A DNA stretch of 39,120 nt from LMDS01 sp039930465. Lineage in GTDB: Bacteria > Pseudomonadota > Gammaproteobacteria > Burkholderiales > Burkholderiaceae_C. Both the position numbers and the translations under genes were made by a program. The DNA lies in the NCBI GenBank assembly GCA_039930465.1, contig JBDTTU010000036.1:1-39120 (forward strand), read 5' to 3'. The notes under the pieces are model-generated. The model was not told the DNA's origin, did not search any database, and was given only the letters and a program-made list of their open reading frames with translations. Positions 7,308 to 15,475 of the stretch are shown in pieces. Within the stretch, counting starts at the first letter, position 1. Each line of letters opens with the position of its first letter.

Positions 7308-7718
7308 ATGAACGACCACACCATCTCGCTGGTGCGAGAGAGCTTCGACCTGGTGACACCGATCGCACCGCAGGCCGCAGCCTTGTTCTACGCCAACCTG
7401 TTCGAAGCCGACCCGCAGCTCGAGCCGCTTTTTAAGGGCGACATGGTCGTGCAAGGGCATTCGCTGATGCAGATGCTCGAGATGGCGGTGAACCTGCTCG
7501 ACGACCCCGGCGTGCTGATGCCAGCGCTGCAGGCCCTGGGCCGGCGCCACGCCGGTTATGGCGTGCAGGACCAGCACTACGACACCGTCGGTGCGGCGTT
7601 GCTGAAGACACTGCGGCAAGGCCTGGGCGCGGCCTGGGTGCCCGAAGTCGAACAGGCCTGGACCGAGATCTACACCGTGCTGGCCGGCACGATGAAGGAG
7701 GCGTCAGTGCCCGCGTGA
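7308..7718 (+). CDS. single-domain globin (flavohaemoglobin-type haem domain)
   Basis: The 136-residue protein is a stand-alone bacterial globin resembling the haem domain of Hmp but lacking the FAD/NAD(P)H reductase domain. Key positions are present: Tyr28 at B10 (FYANLF), Gln49 as the likely E7 residue, and proximal His81 in GRRHAGYGV. Tyr-B10/Gln-E7 globins bind O2 and NO, so roles in O2 delivery or NO detoxification with a separate reductase are plausible. The start is fixed by GGAGG 7 nt upstream, and that site is enclosed in a 10-bp hairpin. The gene follows cynS and is convergent with msrB. Confidence 0.9.
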   Translation: MNDHTISLVRESFDLVTPIAPQAAALFYANLFEADPQLEPLFKGDMVVQGHSLMQMLEMAVNLLDDPGVLMPALQALGRRHAGYGVQDQHYDTVGAALLKTLRQGLGAAWVPEVEQAWTEIYTVLAGTMKEASVPA

Positions 7719-7831
7719 GCCGGCAAGACCCCGACCGGGAGAGTGAGTTCGGTCTCAAGCGGTTCAGTGAACTGTTTGTGCCTGGCGAGCGCCCGGTGTT
7801 CTGCCCGCGGGCACGAGTGCAGTCGGCCACC

Positions 7832-7847
7832 CGGGCGCCTTCGCCCG
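7832..7847 (-). terminator. short GC hairpin after msrB
   Basis: A 6-bp stem CGGGCG/CGCCCG with a 4-nt loop lies 6 nt beyond the msrB stop codon in the convergent gap with the globin gene. No U-tract is present, so this is only a weak terminator candidate. Confidence 0.25.
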
Positions 7848-7853
7848 CCCCAA

Positions 7854-8327
7854 TCACGCCGCCACGAACTTCAGCGCAACGCCGTTGTTGCAATAGCGCT
7901 TGCCGGTCGGCGCGGGCCCGTCGTTGAACACGTGGCCTTGGTGGCCTTCGCAGCGCACGCAGTGGTATTCGGTGCGCGGGAACACCAGCTTGTAGTCGGT
8001 GCGGGTGGCCACCGCGCCGGGCAAGGCGGTGTGAAAACTCGGCCAGCCGGTGCCGCTTTCGAACTTGGCCTCCGAGCCGAACAAGGGCAGGTCGCAGCCG
8101 GCGCAGTGGAATCGGCCCTTGCGCTTTTCGGCGTTCAGCGGGCTGGTGCCGGCGCGTTCGGTGCCTTCATGGCGCAGCACGTCGTACGCGGCCGGTGAGA
8201 GGCGCTGTTTCCACTGCGCGTCGGTGAGGCGCAGCGCTTCGGTGCCGACGGCTGGCGTCTGGGCTTCTGCCACGCGTGGGGCGAAGCCGATGGCAATGAG
8301 CAGGGTGAGCAGGTGGCGTCGGGTCAT
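7854..8327 (-). CDS. msrB: exported peptide-methionine (R)-S-oxide reductase
   Basis: The 157-residue MsrB reduces methionine-R-sulfoxide in proteins. Residues 1-22 form a signal peptide (HLLTLLIAIGFAPRVAEA), so this copy acts in the periplasm. The zinc site has two Cys pairs, C75-x2-C78 (HCAGC) and C123-x2-C126 (HCVRC). The catalytic Cys146 lies in KRYCNNGVALKF, and the substrate pocket motif SGTGWPSF is intact. It lies 71 bp downstream of mltA on the same strand. A periplasmic MsrB needs an electron donor; none is visible in this window. Confidence 0.94.
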   Translation of the reverse strand: MTRRHLLTLLIAIGFAPRVAEAQTPAVGTEALRLTDAQWKQRLSPAAYDVLRHEGTERAGTSPLNAEKRKGRFHCAGCDLPLFGSEAKFESGTGWPSFHTALPGAVATRTDYKLVFPRTEYHCVRCEGHQGHVFNDGPAPTGKRYCNNGVALKFVAA

Positions 8328-8398
8328 GGCGGGGCCTCGAAGGAAGGTCAGGAACCGGTTGGTCGCCAAGCCAGCGGGAATCTTTCCTTGCCGCCGCT

Positions 8399-9556
8399 TT
8401 AGACCTTCGGCCAAAGCACCCACAGGCGCAGTGCTTGTTTCATGCGCCCGGCCTGTGCTTCGGCGGCGTCGCCCCAGCCCCAGAAATAGTCGGCCCGCAC
8501 CGCGCCGATGATGGCGCTGCCGGTGTCTTGCGCCATCACGGCGCGGCGCAGTGGCGTGTTCGAGAGCGGCTCGGTCGTGTCGAGCCAGACCGGCGTGCCG
8601 TAGGGAATATTCACCGGGTCGACCGCGATCGAGCGCCCGGGCGTCAGCGCCACGGCTTGCGCACCCTTCGGCCCGAGCTGCGGGTCGGGCAGCGGCTCTT
8701 CGCGGAAGAACACGAAGCGCGGGTTGCTCCAGAGCATCTCGTTCAGCCGCTTCGGGTTCTGCCGCGCCCAGCTTTTGATGCCGGGCCACGAGGCCTGTTC
8801 GAGGCGCAGTTCGCCCTGTTCGATCAGCCACTTGCCGATCGACTTGTAGGGCTGGTCGTTGTGGCCCGCGTAGGCCACGCGCACGAGCTTGCGGCTTCCG
8901 TCGTTTTCGAGCAGGTTCAGGCGGCCCGAGCCCTGGATCTGCAGGATCAGCGCGTCGAGCGGATCGGCCACATACGCGAGCGCGCGGCCACGCAGGGCGC
9001 GCTGCGCCGCGGGCAGCGTGTCGATCTGCTGTCGGCTCCAGTACGGTTTGCGCGCGGCCAGGTCGGCCGGCGGTGCATACAGGGCGATGCGAAATGCGCC
9101 GCGCGGCGTGCGCGTGGCTTCGACCAGCGGCTCGAAGTAGCCGGTGATCAAACCCTCGGGCGCACCTTCGGGCGACTCGACGCGGTAGGGCTGCAAACGC
9201 TGTTGCAACCAGGCGCGCGCGGCTTCGTCACTGAACGCCGGTATCGCCGCAGCACGGGCTTGTGCGCACACACCCTCCCAGCCCGGCGCCGGCCGCTCGC
9301 AGCCGCGCAGCAGCGCAGGCCAGAGTTCGGCGCTGCGGTCGGCTTCCCAGCCCGGCAGCTCGGCCCAGCGCACCGGCACCCAACGCGAACGGCCGCGCAC
9401 GACGGCTGCGCCGAGTGGCGCGAGGGCAGCGTCGGCGCTCGCGGGCTTGGGTTCGGGGGCGGCCGGAGGCAGCGGCGGCGGGCTCGAGCACGCGGCGAGC
9501 GAACCTAGAATCGCCACGCACAGCGCACGGGCAGCGCTTCGAAAGACAGACATCAT
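8399..9556 (-). CDS. mltA: membrane-bound lytic murein transglycosylase A
   Basis: The protein of about 385 residues starts with a lipoprotein signal and lipobox L-A-A-C (Cys23), followed by a Pro/Ala-rich linker. The MltA barrel has family signatures GYFEP, YVADPLDALILQIQGSGR and PYGTPVWLDT, and the 3D-type domain catalytic Asp region AQDTGSAIIGAVRADYFWGWG. It cleaves peptidoglycan glycan strands to 1,6-anhydromuropeptides at the outer membrane during wall turnover. Two adjacent ATGs (9556 and 9553) are possible starts. An in-frame upstream extension to 10,180 is not used because it runs into the Gcr gene. The start overlaps, antisense, the start of a small membrane ORF. Confidence 0.93.
   Translation of the reverse strand: MMSVFRSAARALCVAILGSLAACSSPPPLPPAAPEPKPASADAALAPLGAAVVRGRSRWVPVRWAELPGWEADRSAELWPALLRGCERPAPGWEGVCAQARAAAIPAFSDEAARAWLQQRLQPYRVESPEGAPEGLITGYFEPLVEATRTPRGAFRIALYAPPADLAARKPYWSRQQIDTLPAAQRALRGRALAYVADPLDALILQIQGSGRLNLLENDGSRKLVRVAYAGHNDQPYKSIGKWLIEQGELRLEQASWPGIKSWARQNPKRLNEMLWSNPRFVFFREEPLPDPQLGPKGAQAVALTPGRSIAVDPVNIPYGTPVWLDTTEPLSNTPLRRAVMAQDTGSAIIGAVRADYFWGWGDAAEAQAGRMKQALRLWVLWPKV
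9506..9511 (+). promoter_or_regulatory. -10-like box for the small membrane ORF
   Basis: TAGAAT lies 43 bp before the ATG at 9555. It sits in the context CCTAGAATCGCC, nearly repeating the CCTAGAATCTCGCC found upstream of rpe (12183-12196). No convincing -35 was found. It lies within the mltA coding sequence, on the opposite strand. Confidence 0.3.
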
Positions 9557-9665
9557 GTGGGTGATTTTGCTGGAAGCCTTCGGCGCCCTCGCGCTGCTGG
9601 TTCTGATCGTGTGGTGGACGATGTTTTCAGGGCGCAACAAGGGCGAGCGGCGCAACGACGAGTGA
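9555..9665 (+). CDS. 36-residue single-pass membrane protein
   Basis: The frame begins MWVILLEAFGALALLVLIVWW, giving one strong transmembrane helix (about residues 2-22). A charged cytoplasmic-type tail follows (SGRNKGERRNDE). Its start codon overlaps the divergent mltA start in CATCATG, so the two genes share start-codon bases on opposite strands. A -10-like TAGAAT lies upstream. The frame is complete and has the features of a real small membrane protein. No function is known to me, and only a comparison across related genomes would show whether it is conserved. Possible roles include assisting cell-wall enzymes, but this is only a guess from the neighbour. Confidence 0.5.
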   Translation: MWVILLEAFGALALLVLIVWWTMFSGRNKGERRNDE

Positions 9666-9726
9666 CGCCTGGTTGTGGCTTGCGGGTTGCTGATCAGCAC
9701 CGCGCAAACGTTGCGTGCGCCGCGCC

Positions 9727-11772
9727 TCAAGCCTTCGGCCACACGAACGACAGCGGCTCGCGCCACAGCCGCGAGCGCAACGCACGGTAGATGCGGCTGC
9801 GGTCGTTCAGGCGAATGCCGCGTGAGCGCAGCGCCACCCTGAAGGCCAGGAAGAAGCTCACGCTCAGGTTCAGCACGCCGGTCACGACGATGCCGGCCAC
9901 GCACCACCAGAACACGCCCTGACCCATCAGCCCCAAGCCTTCGGAACCCACCGCCGCGGCGAGCTGGCCGGTGGACAGCGTGACGTGCCGCACTTCGATC
10001 GGCAGGCCGAAGAACAACGCAACGACGGGGATGACGCCGAGCATGAAGCCGAGCGAGATGTTCGACGCGAAGCCCGAGATGTTGGCGCGCCAGTAGCCCG
10101 CCCAGCGCGCCGCACGGGCCGCGCCGAGGCGCGCCACGATGCGCGGGTTCCAGGCGATGGCGCTGTCGAGCTGGTGCCACACGAACCAGTTCTCGGCCCA
10201 GCCGGCGATCAACGAGCTGGCGAACAGCAACACGCCGGTGAACGCGGCGAACAGCGCCGTCGGCCCGAGCAGCGTGAGCGATTCCAGCACGTGCTCGGCG
10301 TCTTTGTGGCCGACCAGCGGCGCGCCGAATGCGGCCTGCACGCCGAGTTGCACCGCGAGCACCAGCGGCGCTACGATCACCAGGTTGCCGAAGATGCCGG
10401 CCGCCTGCGAGCGGATCAGATTCACCACTTCGTCGACGAAACCTTCCAGATGTTCGTCGTCGTTCAGCTCGGTGAGTTTGTCGGCCATCGCCGATGCCGT
10501 CATCGCCGGCTGCTTGGTGGCGACCGTGAAGTGCAACAACTGCACGATCACGAAGCTCGCGGCGTAGTTCACACCGGCCCAGAAGCCACCCCAGAATGCC
10601 GACAGGCCAAGCGCCATCACCGCGAACTTCATGAACGTCGTGCCGGCCAGAATCGCGCCGCCGCCGGCCGCAGCGCGCAGCATCCAGCGGTAGGCCGCGC
10701 GGTCGCGGGTGATGTAGTGCTCGCCGGTTTCGGCGCTGCGCTCGGCCACCTGGCGCGCCAGCAGCGAGTAGTGGCGCGACAGCAGCGCGCGGATGCTGCG
10801 GCGCTCGTCGGCGGTGCGCACCAGCTCAGCCAGCAGGCGTGTGATCTCGCGCGCCGGCTCGGGGCTGACCACGCAGTTCAGCAGCGAGTCGATGCGGTGA
10901 CAACGCTCGCGCAGCTGGTCCACCTCGAACACGACATCGACCGACACGCCGTGCGCTTCGAGGTGCTCGTGCACGCTGTCGGCGCAGCGCCGGCAGGTGT
11001 CGAGCAAAGCGCGCAGGTACTGCGCCTGCTGCAACAGCGTGGCTTCGGCTCGGGCGACAGGCACGGCGTTGTCATCGGGTTCATGCTCGTGCTCGCTGAG
11101 CTGCTCGGCCAGGCGGGCGATCTGGCGAAACGGCTTTTCGACCAGCAATTCGGGGCTCATGCGCAAGCGCAGCGCCGGCGAAAAACCCGAAGCACGCACT
11201 GCGCTGGCCACGAACACGATCGCTTCCAGAAAAGGCGCGCGCCACGCGGTACCACCCCGTTCCGGCGCCACGTAGGTGCGCATGCGCTGCAGCGTGCTGT
11301 CGTCGATCGCGAGCAGCCAGTCGGCGTCGTTGGCGTGCGGGAACAGCAGCGCGAAGAGTTCGCCGAGGTCGGTGGTCGCCGGTGTCAGCGGCAGCAGGCG
11401 GGCGCGCACGCGGCGACCCAGCTCGCCCCACAGGTCCATGCGCGGCGCGAAGCCGAAGTCGGCGAGCAAGGCGGCGTTGTCGACTTCGCTCCAGATGCGC
11501 CGCAACACGCCCGAGACACGTGTCTGGTGCTCGGGGTGGCGGTCGAGCACGCCGAGCAGGTGCTTCAGTCGCAAGACCGGCTTCGGCGTGAGCGGTGTTT
11601 CGCTCTCGGCTGCTGGTGCGCCGTTGCGCGCCGGTGTTTCCACCGGCGCATGGCGCAGCCATTCGAGCAGGCGAATCAACCACAGGTGGCGCTCGGGCAG
11701 GCTGGCTTTCGGGTCGGCTGCGTTGAGCAGCGCCGTCAGGTCCCAGGGCGAGACACGCGCCTTCTTTGCCAC
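9727..11772 (-). CDS. Gcr-family membrane protein annotated as site-specific recombinase
   Basis: The 681-residue protein starts at GTG 11772, 2 bp after the apaG stop codon. The N-terminal half (to about residue 330) is soluble and helical. The C-terminal half has at least six hydrophobic segments, for example AILAGTTFMKFAVMALGLSAF, LVIVAPLVLAVQLGVQAAF, FMLGVIPVVALFFGLPI and GVFWWCVAGIVVTGVL. It resembles the family called 'site-specific recombinase Gcr' after a Neisseria protein. I see no tyrosine- or serine-recombinase catalytic motif, and a multi-pass membrane topology argues against that role. It is coupled to apaG. The function should be regarded as unknown. Confidence 0.8.
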   Translation of the reverse strand: MAKKARVSPWDLTALLNAADPKASLPERHLWLIRLLEWLRHAPVETPARNGAPAAESETPLTPKPVLRLKHLLGVLDRHPEHQTRVSGVLRRIWSEVDNAALLADFGFAPRMDLWGELGRRVRARLLPLTPATTDLGELFALLFPHANDADWLLAIDDSTLQRMRTYVAPERGGTAWRAPFLEAIVFVASAVRASGFSPALRLRMSPELLVEKPFRQIARLAEQLSEHEHEPDDNAVPVARAEATLLQQAQYLRALLDTCRRCADSVHEHLEAHGVSVDVVFEVDQLRERCHRIDSLLNCVVSPEPAREITRLLAELVRTADERRSIRALLSRHYSLLARQVAERSAETGEHYITRDRAAYRWMLRAAAGGGAILAGTTFMKFAVMALGLSAFWGGFWAGVNYAASFVIVQLLHFTVATKQPAMTASAMADKLTELNDDEHLEGFVDEVVNLIRSQAAGIFGNLVIVAPLVLAVQLGVQAAFGAPLVGHKDAEHVLESLTLLGPTALFAAFTGVLLFASSLIAGWAENWFVWHQLDSAIAWNPRIVARLGAARAARWAGYWRANISGFASNISLGFMLGVIPVVALFFGLPIEVRHVTLSTGQLAAAVGSEGLGLMGQGVFWWCVAGIVVTGVLNLSVSFFLAFRVALRSRGIRLNDRSRIYRALRSRLWREPLSFVWPKA

Positions 11773-11774
11773 TC

Positions 11775-12149
11775 TCAGTGCAGCGCCGAAGCGAGTGTCA
11801 AACCGAACTCGCCGACTGTTGAATTGAACGCCTGCGCGTCTTCGGTCATGCAGAAGAAGGTGCCGCGCATCGTGCCGTGCGGCGTGGCCAGGCGCACCCA
11901 GCTCGTGTACTCGAAAGTCTCGCCGGGCTTCAGCAAGGGCTGATGGCCGACGACGGCCAGGCCGCGCACTTCTTCGGTGTGGCCGTTGGCGTTGGTGATG
12001 ACCCAGTGGCGCGCGATCAACTGCGCGGCCACGTCGCCGCTGTTGCGAATCGACACCGTGTAGGCGAACGCGTGCTCGCCGGTTTGCGGGTTGGACTGCT
12101 CGGGCAGGTGGCGCACGCTGACCGTGCTGGTGAGTTCGGCTTTTGGCAT
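11775..12149 (-). CDS. apaG: ApaG-family protein
   Basis: The 124-residue ApaG domain protein has the usual length with the start at MPKAEL (12149); a GTG eight codons upstream is less likely. Characteristic stretches are FAYTVSIRN, ARHWVITNANGHTEEVRG, VVGHQPLLKPGETFEYTSW and MRGTFFC, which form the fibronectin III-like beta sandwich. The name comes from the E. coli locus linked to Co2+/Mg2+ resistance and to apaH. The biochemical role is still unclear. Here it is not next to apaH but leads the Gcr-family gene with a 2-bp gap, and is divergent from rpe. Confidence 0.92.
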   Translation of the reverse strand: MPKAELTSTVSVRHLPEQSNPQTGEHAFAYTVSIRNSGDVAAQLIARHWVITNANGHTEEVRGLAVVGHQPLLKPGETFEYTSWVRLATPHGTMRGTFFCMTEDAQAFNSTVGEFGLTLASALH

Positions 12150-12184
12150 GCGGAGGATTCTGGCAGCAAGCACGAAGCGCCACC

Positions 12185-12190
12185 TAGAAT
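12185..12190 (+). promoter_or_regulatory. -10 box for rpe
   Basis: TAGAAT (five of six matches to TATAAT) lies 24 bp before the rpe ATG in the 65-bp gap between the divergent apaG and rpe genes. The -35 region is not clear. Confidence 0.35.
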
Positions 12191-12214
12191 CTCGCCAAAC
12201 CCGAGTTCACCGCC

Positions 12215-12904
12215 ATGGCCACCGCACGCACCTACCGCATCGCCCCCAGCATTCTGTCAGCCGACTTCGCCCGCCTCGGCGAAGAAGTGCGCAACGTGAT
12301 CGCGGCCGGCGCCGACTGGATTCATTTCGACGTGATGGACAACCACTACGTGCCGAACCTGAGCTTCGGGCCGATGGTGTGCGAGTCGCTGCGCAAGCAC
12401 GCGGTGCGTGCCGACGGCAGCAAGGTGCCAATCGACGTGCACCTGATGGTGCAGCCGGTCGACGCGCTCGCGGTGGCGTTCGCGAAGGCCGGCGCCGACC
12501 GCATCAGCTTTCACCCCGGCGCGAGCGCGCACGTTGACCGCACCTTGCAACTGATTCGCAACGAAGGCTGCAGCGCCGGCCTGGTGTTCAACCCGGCCGC
12601 GCCGCTCGACGTGCTGGAGTGGACGATCGAGCAACTCGACCTGATTCTCATCATGAGCGTGAACCCCGGCTTCGGCGGGCAGAGTTTCATTCCCGGCGCG
12701 CTGAAGAAGATCGAGCAGGTGCGCAAGCTGATCGAGCAGAGCGGGCGCGACATTCGCCTCGAAGTCGACGGTGGCATCAAGGCCGACAACATCCGCCAGG
12801 TGGCCGACGCCGGTGCCGACACGTTTGTTGCCGGCAGCGCAATCTTCGGCCAGGCCGACTACAAGGCGGTGATCGACACCATGCGCGCGCGGCTCGCGGC
12901 CTGA
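12215..12904 (+). CDS. rpe: ribulose-phosphate 3-epimerase
   Basis: The 229-residue TIM-barrel enzyme interconverts ribulose 5-phosphate and xylulose 5-phosphate in the pentose phosphate and Calvin cycles. The metal and catalytic residues are visible: IAPSILSADF at the start, His37 and Asp39 (HFDVMD), His76 (VHLMV) and Asp185 (LEVDGGI). Other family signatures are SVNPGFGGQ and FVAGSAIFG. The gene is alone on its strand, divergent from apaG and convergent with the GDYXXLXY operon, with only 3 bp between stops. In many betaproteobacteria rpe is next to gph and trpE. Here gph lies about 9 kb away. Confidence 0.97.
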   Translation: MATARTYRIAPSILSADFARLGEEVRNVIAAGADWIHFDVMDNHYVPNLSFGPMVCESLRKHAVRADGSKVPIDVHLMVQPVDALAVAFAKAGADRISFHPGASAHVDRTLQLIRNEGCSAGLVFNPAAPLDVLEWTIEQLDLILIMSVNPGFGGQSFIPGALKKIEQVRKLIEQSGRDIRLEVDGGIKADNIRQVADAGADTFVAGSAIFGQADYKAVIDTMRARLAA

Positions 12905-12907
12905 GGC

Positions 12908-13399
12908 TTACAGCGCGTCGAGCGATTCGCTGCGCAGCCCCACCAGCACCGCTTCGCCGCTGACCCGGTCGACGCGGAACTCGCCATAACGCGCGCCGCT
13001 GAATCGTTCGGCGTCGCCTTCCTGGAAGAAGAACGCGTTGGTGCCGAGCCAGACCTGGCTGTTGCGAATCCGGTAGCGAAGTTGCAGCGTGGCGGGTGCC
13101 GTGCCGTCGGCCAGCGTGCCGACATGGTTCGCCGCGAGCGCCACGCCGACCCGCCGCACTTCGCCTTCACGGGCGTTCTCGGCCACGGCCTTGTCGAGCT
13201 GCTGCACCAGCGCGAAGCGCAGCGCCATGTAGTCGCCCTGCAGCAACGAACGCGGGTCGACCGGCGCCAACTGCAGGAACACGACTTCGCCGTTGCGCTT
13301 GATGTTTTCCTTGCCGGCGATGCTGAAGTTCAGAGCGCCCAGCACGAGCAGCGCACCGAGCAGGGTCAGCCAGCGCGGGCTGGTCATCAGCTTGTTCAT
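12908..13399 (-). CDS. GDYXXLXY-family membrane-anchored protein
   Basis: The 163-residue protein has one N-terminal transmembrane helix (WLTLLGALLVLGALNFSIA) followed by a soluble, presumably periplasmic domain. The family signature appears as GDYMALRF, with Phe replacing the final Tyr. The protein is the third gene of a tightly overlapping operon: its ATG overlaps the stop of the DUF4401 gene by 4 bp (ATGA). No enzymatic function is known for the family. The constant association with DUF2157 and DUF4401 membrane proteins suggests a three-part membrane complex, which is inferred. Confidence 0.8.
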   Translation of the reverse strand: MNKLMTSPRWLTLLGALLVLGALNFSIAGKENIKRNGEVVFLQLAPVDPRSLLQGDYMALRFALVQQLDKAVAENAREGEVRRVGVALAANHVGTLADGTAPATLQLRYRIRNSQVWLGTNAFFFQEGDAERFSGARYGEFRVDRVSGEAVLVGLRSESLDAL

Positions 13400-14331
13400 G
13401 GTGTCGCTCCTTCGGGTTTCGCCGCAAGCCGGCGTGCCGCAAACAGCAGGGCCGCGCCCATCAGCAACATCAACAACGACTTGAGCAGCAGGCTCGTGCC
13501 GAGCGCGTAGTAGAAGTGAGACATGTGCAACAGCACGGCAACGATGCTGCCGCCCATCAGCGCGCGGCTGCCGAGCGCGAAAGCCGCCGCCACGGCCGCC
13601 AGCGCGGCGCCGGCCGAGAGCAGCGGCCACAGCGCCAGCCAGTCGGTGCGCGCCGGTGCGCTGCCCCACCAGCGGAACGATTCGAGCGGGTACGAGATCA
13701 GCGTGGCGAACGCGATGCCGACGATCAGGCCGCTCAGCGCCGGGCGCAGCACCGGCGCCCAGCCGCGCGCGATCCAGACCGGTTCATGGCGAATCAGCCA
13801 CCACGCCGCTGCGCCCACCGGCAGCCAGGTGATCAACCAGCCCGTCAATGCGGCGGCCAGCGAGGGCGCGTTGGCGTTCGTTGCGCTCCAGGATGGTTCG
13901 CCGAACAGTCCGAAGCGCCACATCAGCGCCCAGGCGATGAGCGCGAACAAGGCCGAGATCAAGCGGTGCAGGCGGTTCGGCATCAAACCCAGCATCACGG
14001 CCTGCAGCACGAAGGCCGCGCCCGCCACCGCGGCCAGCGCGTGGGTGTGTTCGACCATCGCGAACAGCACCAGGCACTGGCCGGCGAACGAGAGTGCCAG
14101 TGCCAGTTGCGAAGTGAACGCGCCGTCGCGGTCGGCCCTGAACAGCCCCCAGGCCGCCGCCAGCAACACCACGCCGGAGAATGCTGCGCCAGGCGCCGAG
14201 TCGGGGTGAAACAGCATCGCCACGAACACCAGCAGGAAGCCACCGGCGAGCCAGCCGCTCGCGCCGAGCAGCAGACCGATGTACCAGGGGCGCGCGCTCG
14301 GGTTCGGCGCGCTTTTGTCTGGCATGTTCAT
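13396..14331 (-). CDS. DUF4401-type multi-pass membrane protein
   Basis: The 311-residue integral membrane protein has about nine hydrophobic helices, such as YIGLLLGASGWLAGGFLLVF, LAAVAGAAFVLQAVMLGLM and LLLKSLLMLLMGAALLF, and few charged loops. It is the middle gene of the DUF2157-DUF4401-GDYXXLXY operon, overlapping both neighbours by 4 bp. The start is MNMPDK at 14331; a second Met two codons later is equally possible. The function is unknown. The composition fits a structural or transport-type membrane subunit and no catalytic motif is evident. Confidence 0.78.
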   Translation of the reverse strand: MNMPDKSAPNPSARPWYIGLLLGASGWLAGGFLLVFVAMLFHPDSAPGAAFSGVVLLAAAWGLFRADRDGAFTSQLALALSFAGQCLVLFAMVEHTHALAAVAGAAFVLQAVMLGLMPNRLHRLISALFALIAWALMWRFGLFGEPSWSATNANAPSLAAALTGWLITWLPVGAAAWWLIRHEPVWIARGWAPVLRPALSGLIVGIAFATLISYPLESFRWWGSAPARTDWLALWPLLSAGAALAAVAAAFALGSRALMGGSIVAVLLHMSHFYYALGTSLLLKSLLMLLMGAALLFAARRLAAKPEGATP

Positions 14332-15365
14332 GCTTCGTCTCCTTGCGGCTTCACGGCCTGCCAGGTGCGAACCCAGTGCATCAGCAGCAGGCCGGCGCCG
14401 GTCGAGCTGGCGATGAGCCAGAACGCGATCATGAAAAACGAACCCAGGTCGTTGAAGCGCATCGACTGGCCGAGCCAGGTGGTCGAGATCGCGATCCAGC
14501 TGGCTGCCAGCAGCGCCATGTTGAAAGCGTCGCGGCGGCGTTGCAGCGTGAGCCAGGCAATGAGCACGCTGACACCGGCGAAGAGCAGCAGCACCGTGGC
14601 GTTCTGGCCGGACGCGGCCACGTCGCGGTTGCGCCAGAGCCCGGCACCGACCACCGCGCCAATGCTCGCCACGGTGCCGAACGCGAAGCCGAAGCTCGTC
14701 AGCAGGCGCACCAGCCAGTGCGGCGCGGCGGGTGCGAAACGGGTGGCCGCGAGCGCCGCGAAAATGGCCGCGCCGGCAACGTTGATCAGGCAGGGCAGCA
14801 TCAACAACGCGGGCTGGCCGATGGCGCGGCCGTCGAGCACGCGCCAGACCACGTTCTCCGGGCCGACCCAGCCGCACAGCAGCGCCAGCGCCACGTTCAG
14901 CACGCACCACCACAGCGCCCACACGGCACCCGAACCACCGGCCAGCGCGAACGGCAGCGCGAGCAAGGCCCAGACGAAGAACAACTCATGCACGTCGGCC
15001 CCGGTCTGGTAAGACTGGCCGAACAGCGCGAGCAGGCCGCCGGTGAGCAGGGTGGCGAGCAGCAGCGCGGCCTGGCCGGTGGCCTGCGGCGGCGGGCGCC
15101 ACAACGCCACACCCACGCACACCAGCAAGGCGGTCTGCAGCAGCACGAAGCGGCCGAGCACGCCATAGTCTTGCCAGTTGGCGGCGACAAAAAAGAGTGC
15201 GCCGGCACCGAGCGCGCCGAGCCCGGCGCCGTGCATCAGGCGGGCTGCGAAGTGGCGCCACGCGGCGGCGTCGGGCAGCCCGCCGGCGCGTTGCAGCGCG
15301 CTGCGCACGGCGCTGGGGTCGAGCGCCTGTTGTTGGCACAAAGAGTCAAAAGCGGTTCGGTCCAT
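14328..15365 (-). CDS. DUF2157 membrane protein
   Basis: The 345-residue protein has a short soluble N-terminal region (residues 1-45, with QQQALDPSAVRSALQRAG) and then ten or more transmembrane helices. The family pattern FFVAANWQDYG and later FGQSYQTGADVHELFF are recognisable DUF2157 features. It is the first gene of the three-gene membrane operon, with its stop overlapping the start of the DUF4401 gene (ATGA). The promoter should lie in the 110-bp divergent gap with the CDF exporter, but no clear box is visible there. The function is unknown. Confidence 0.82.
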   Translation of the reverse strand: MDRTAFDSLCQQQALDPSAVRSALQRAGGLPDAAAWRHFAARLMHGAGLGALGAGALFFVAANWQDYGVLGRFVLLQTALLVCVGVALWRPPPQATGQAALLLATLLTGGLLALFGQSYQTGADVHELFFVWALLALPFALAGGSGAVWALWWCVLNVALALLCGWVGPENVVWRVLDGRAIGQPALLMLPCLINVAGAAIFAALAATRFAPAAPHWLVRLLTSFGFAFGTVASIGAVVGAGLWRNRDVAASGQNATVLLLFAGVSVLIAWLTLQRRRDAFNMALLAASWIAISTTWLGQSMRFNDLGSFFMIAFWLIASSTGAGLLLMHWVRTWQAVKPQGDEA

Positions 15366-15475
15366 GGCGCGAGGCTAACCCGCGCGGCGCCGGAGGGGGT
15401 TCCGGCCAGGCGCGGCATCGAGGCTTGCGACCGACGGTAGCGCGGCGCGGTGCCGGCCTGCGTCACACTGCCGGC

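Noticed and set aside
8399..10180. A longer mltA reading frame starting near 10,180
   Set aside because: The extra 200 residues overlap the Gcr-family coding sequence in another frame and lack family similarity. The lipoprotein signal with Cys23 fixes the start near 9,556.
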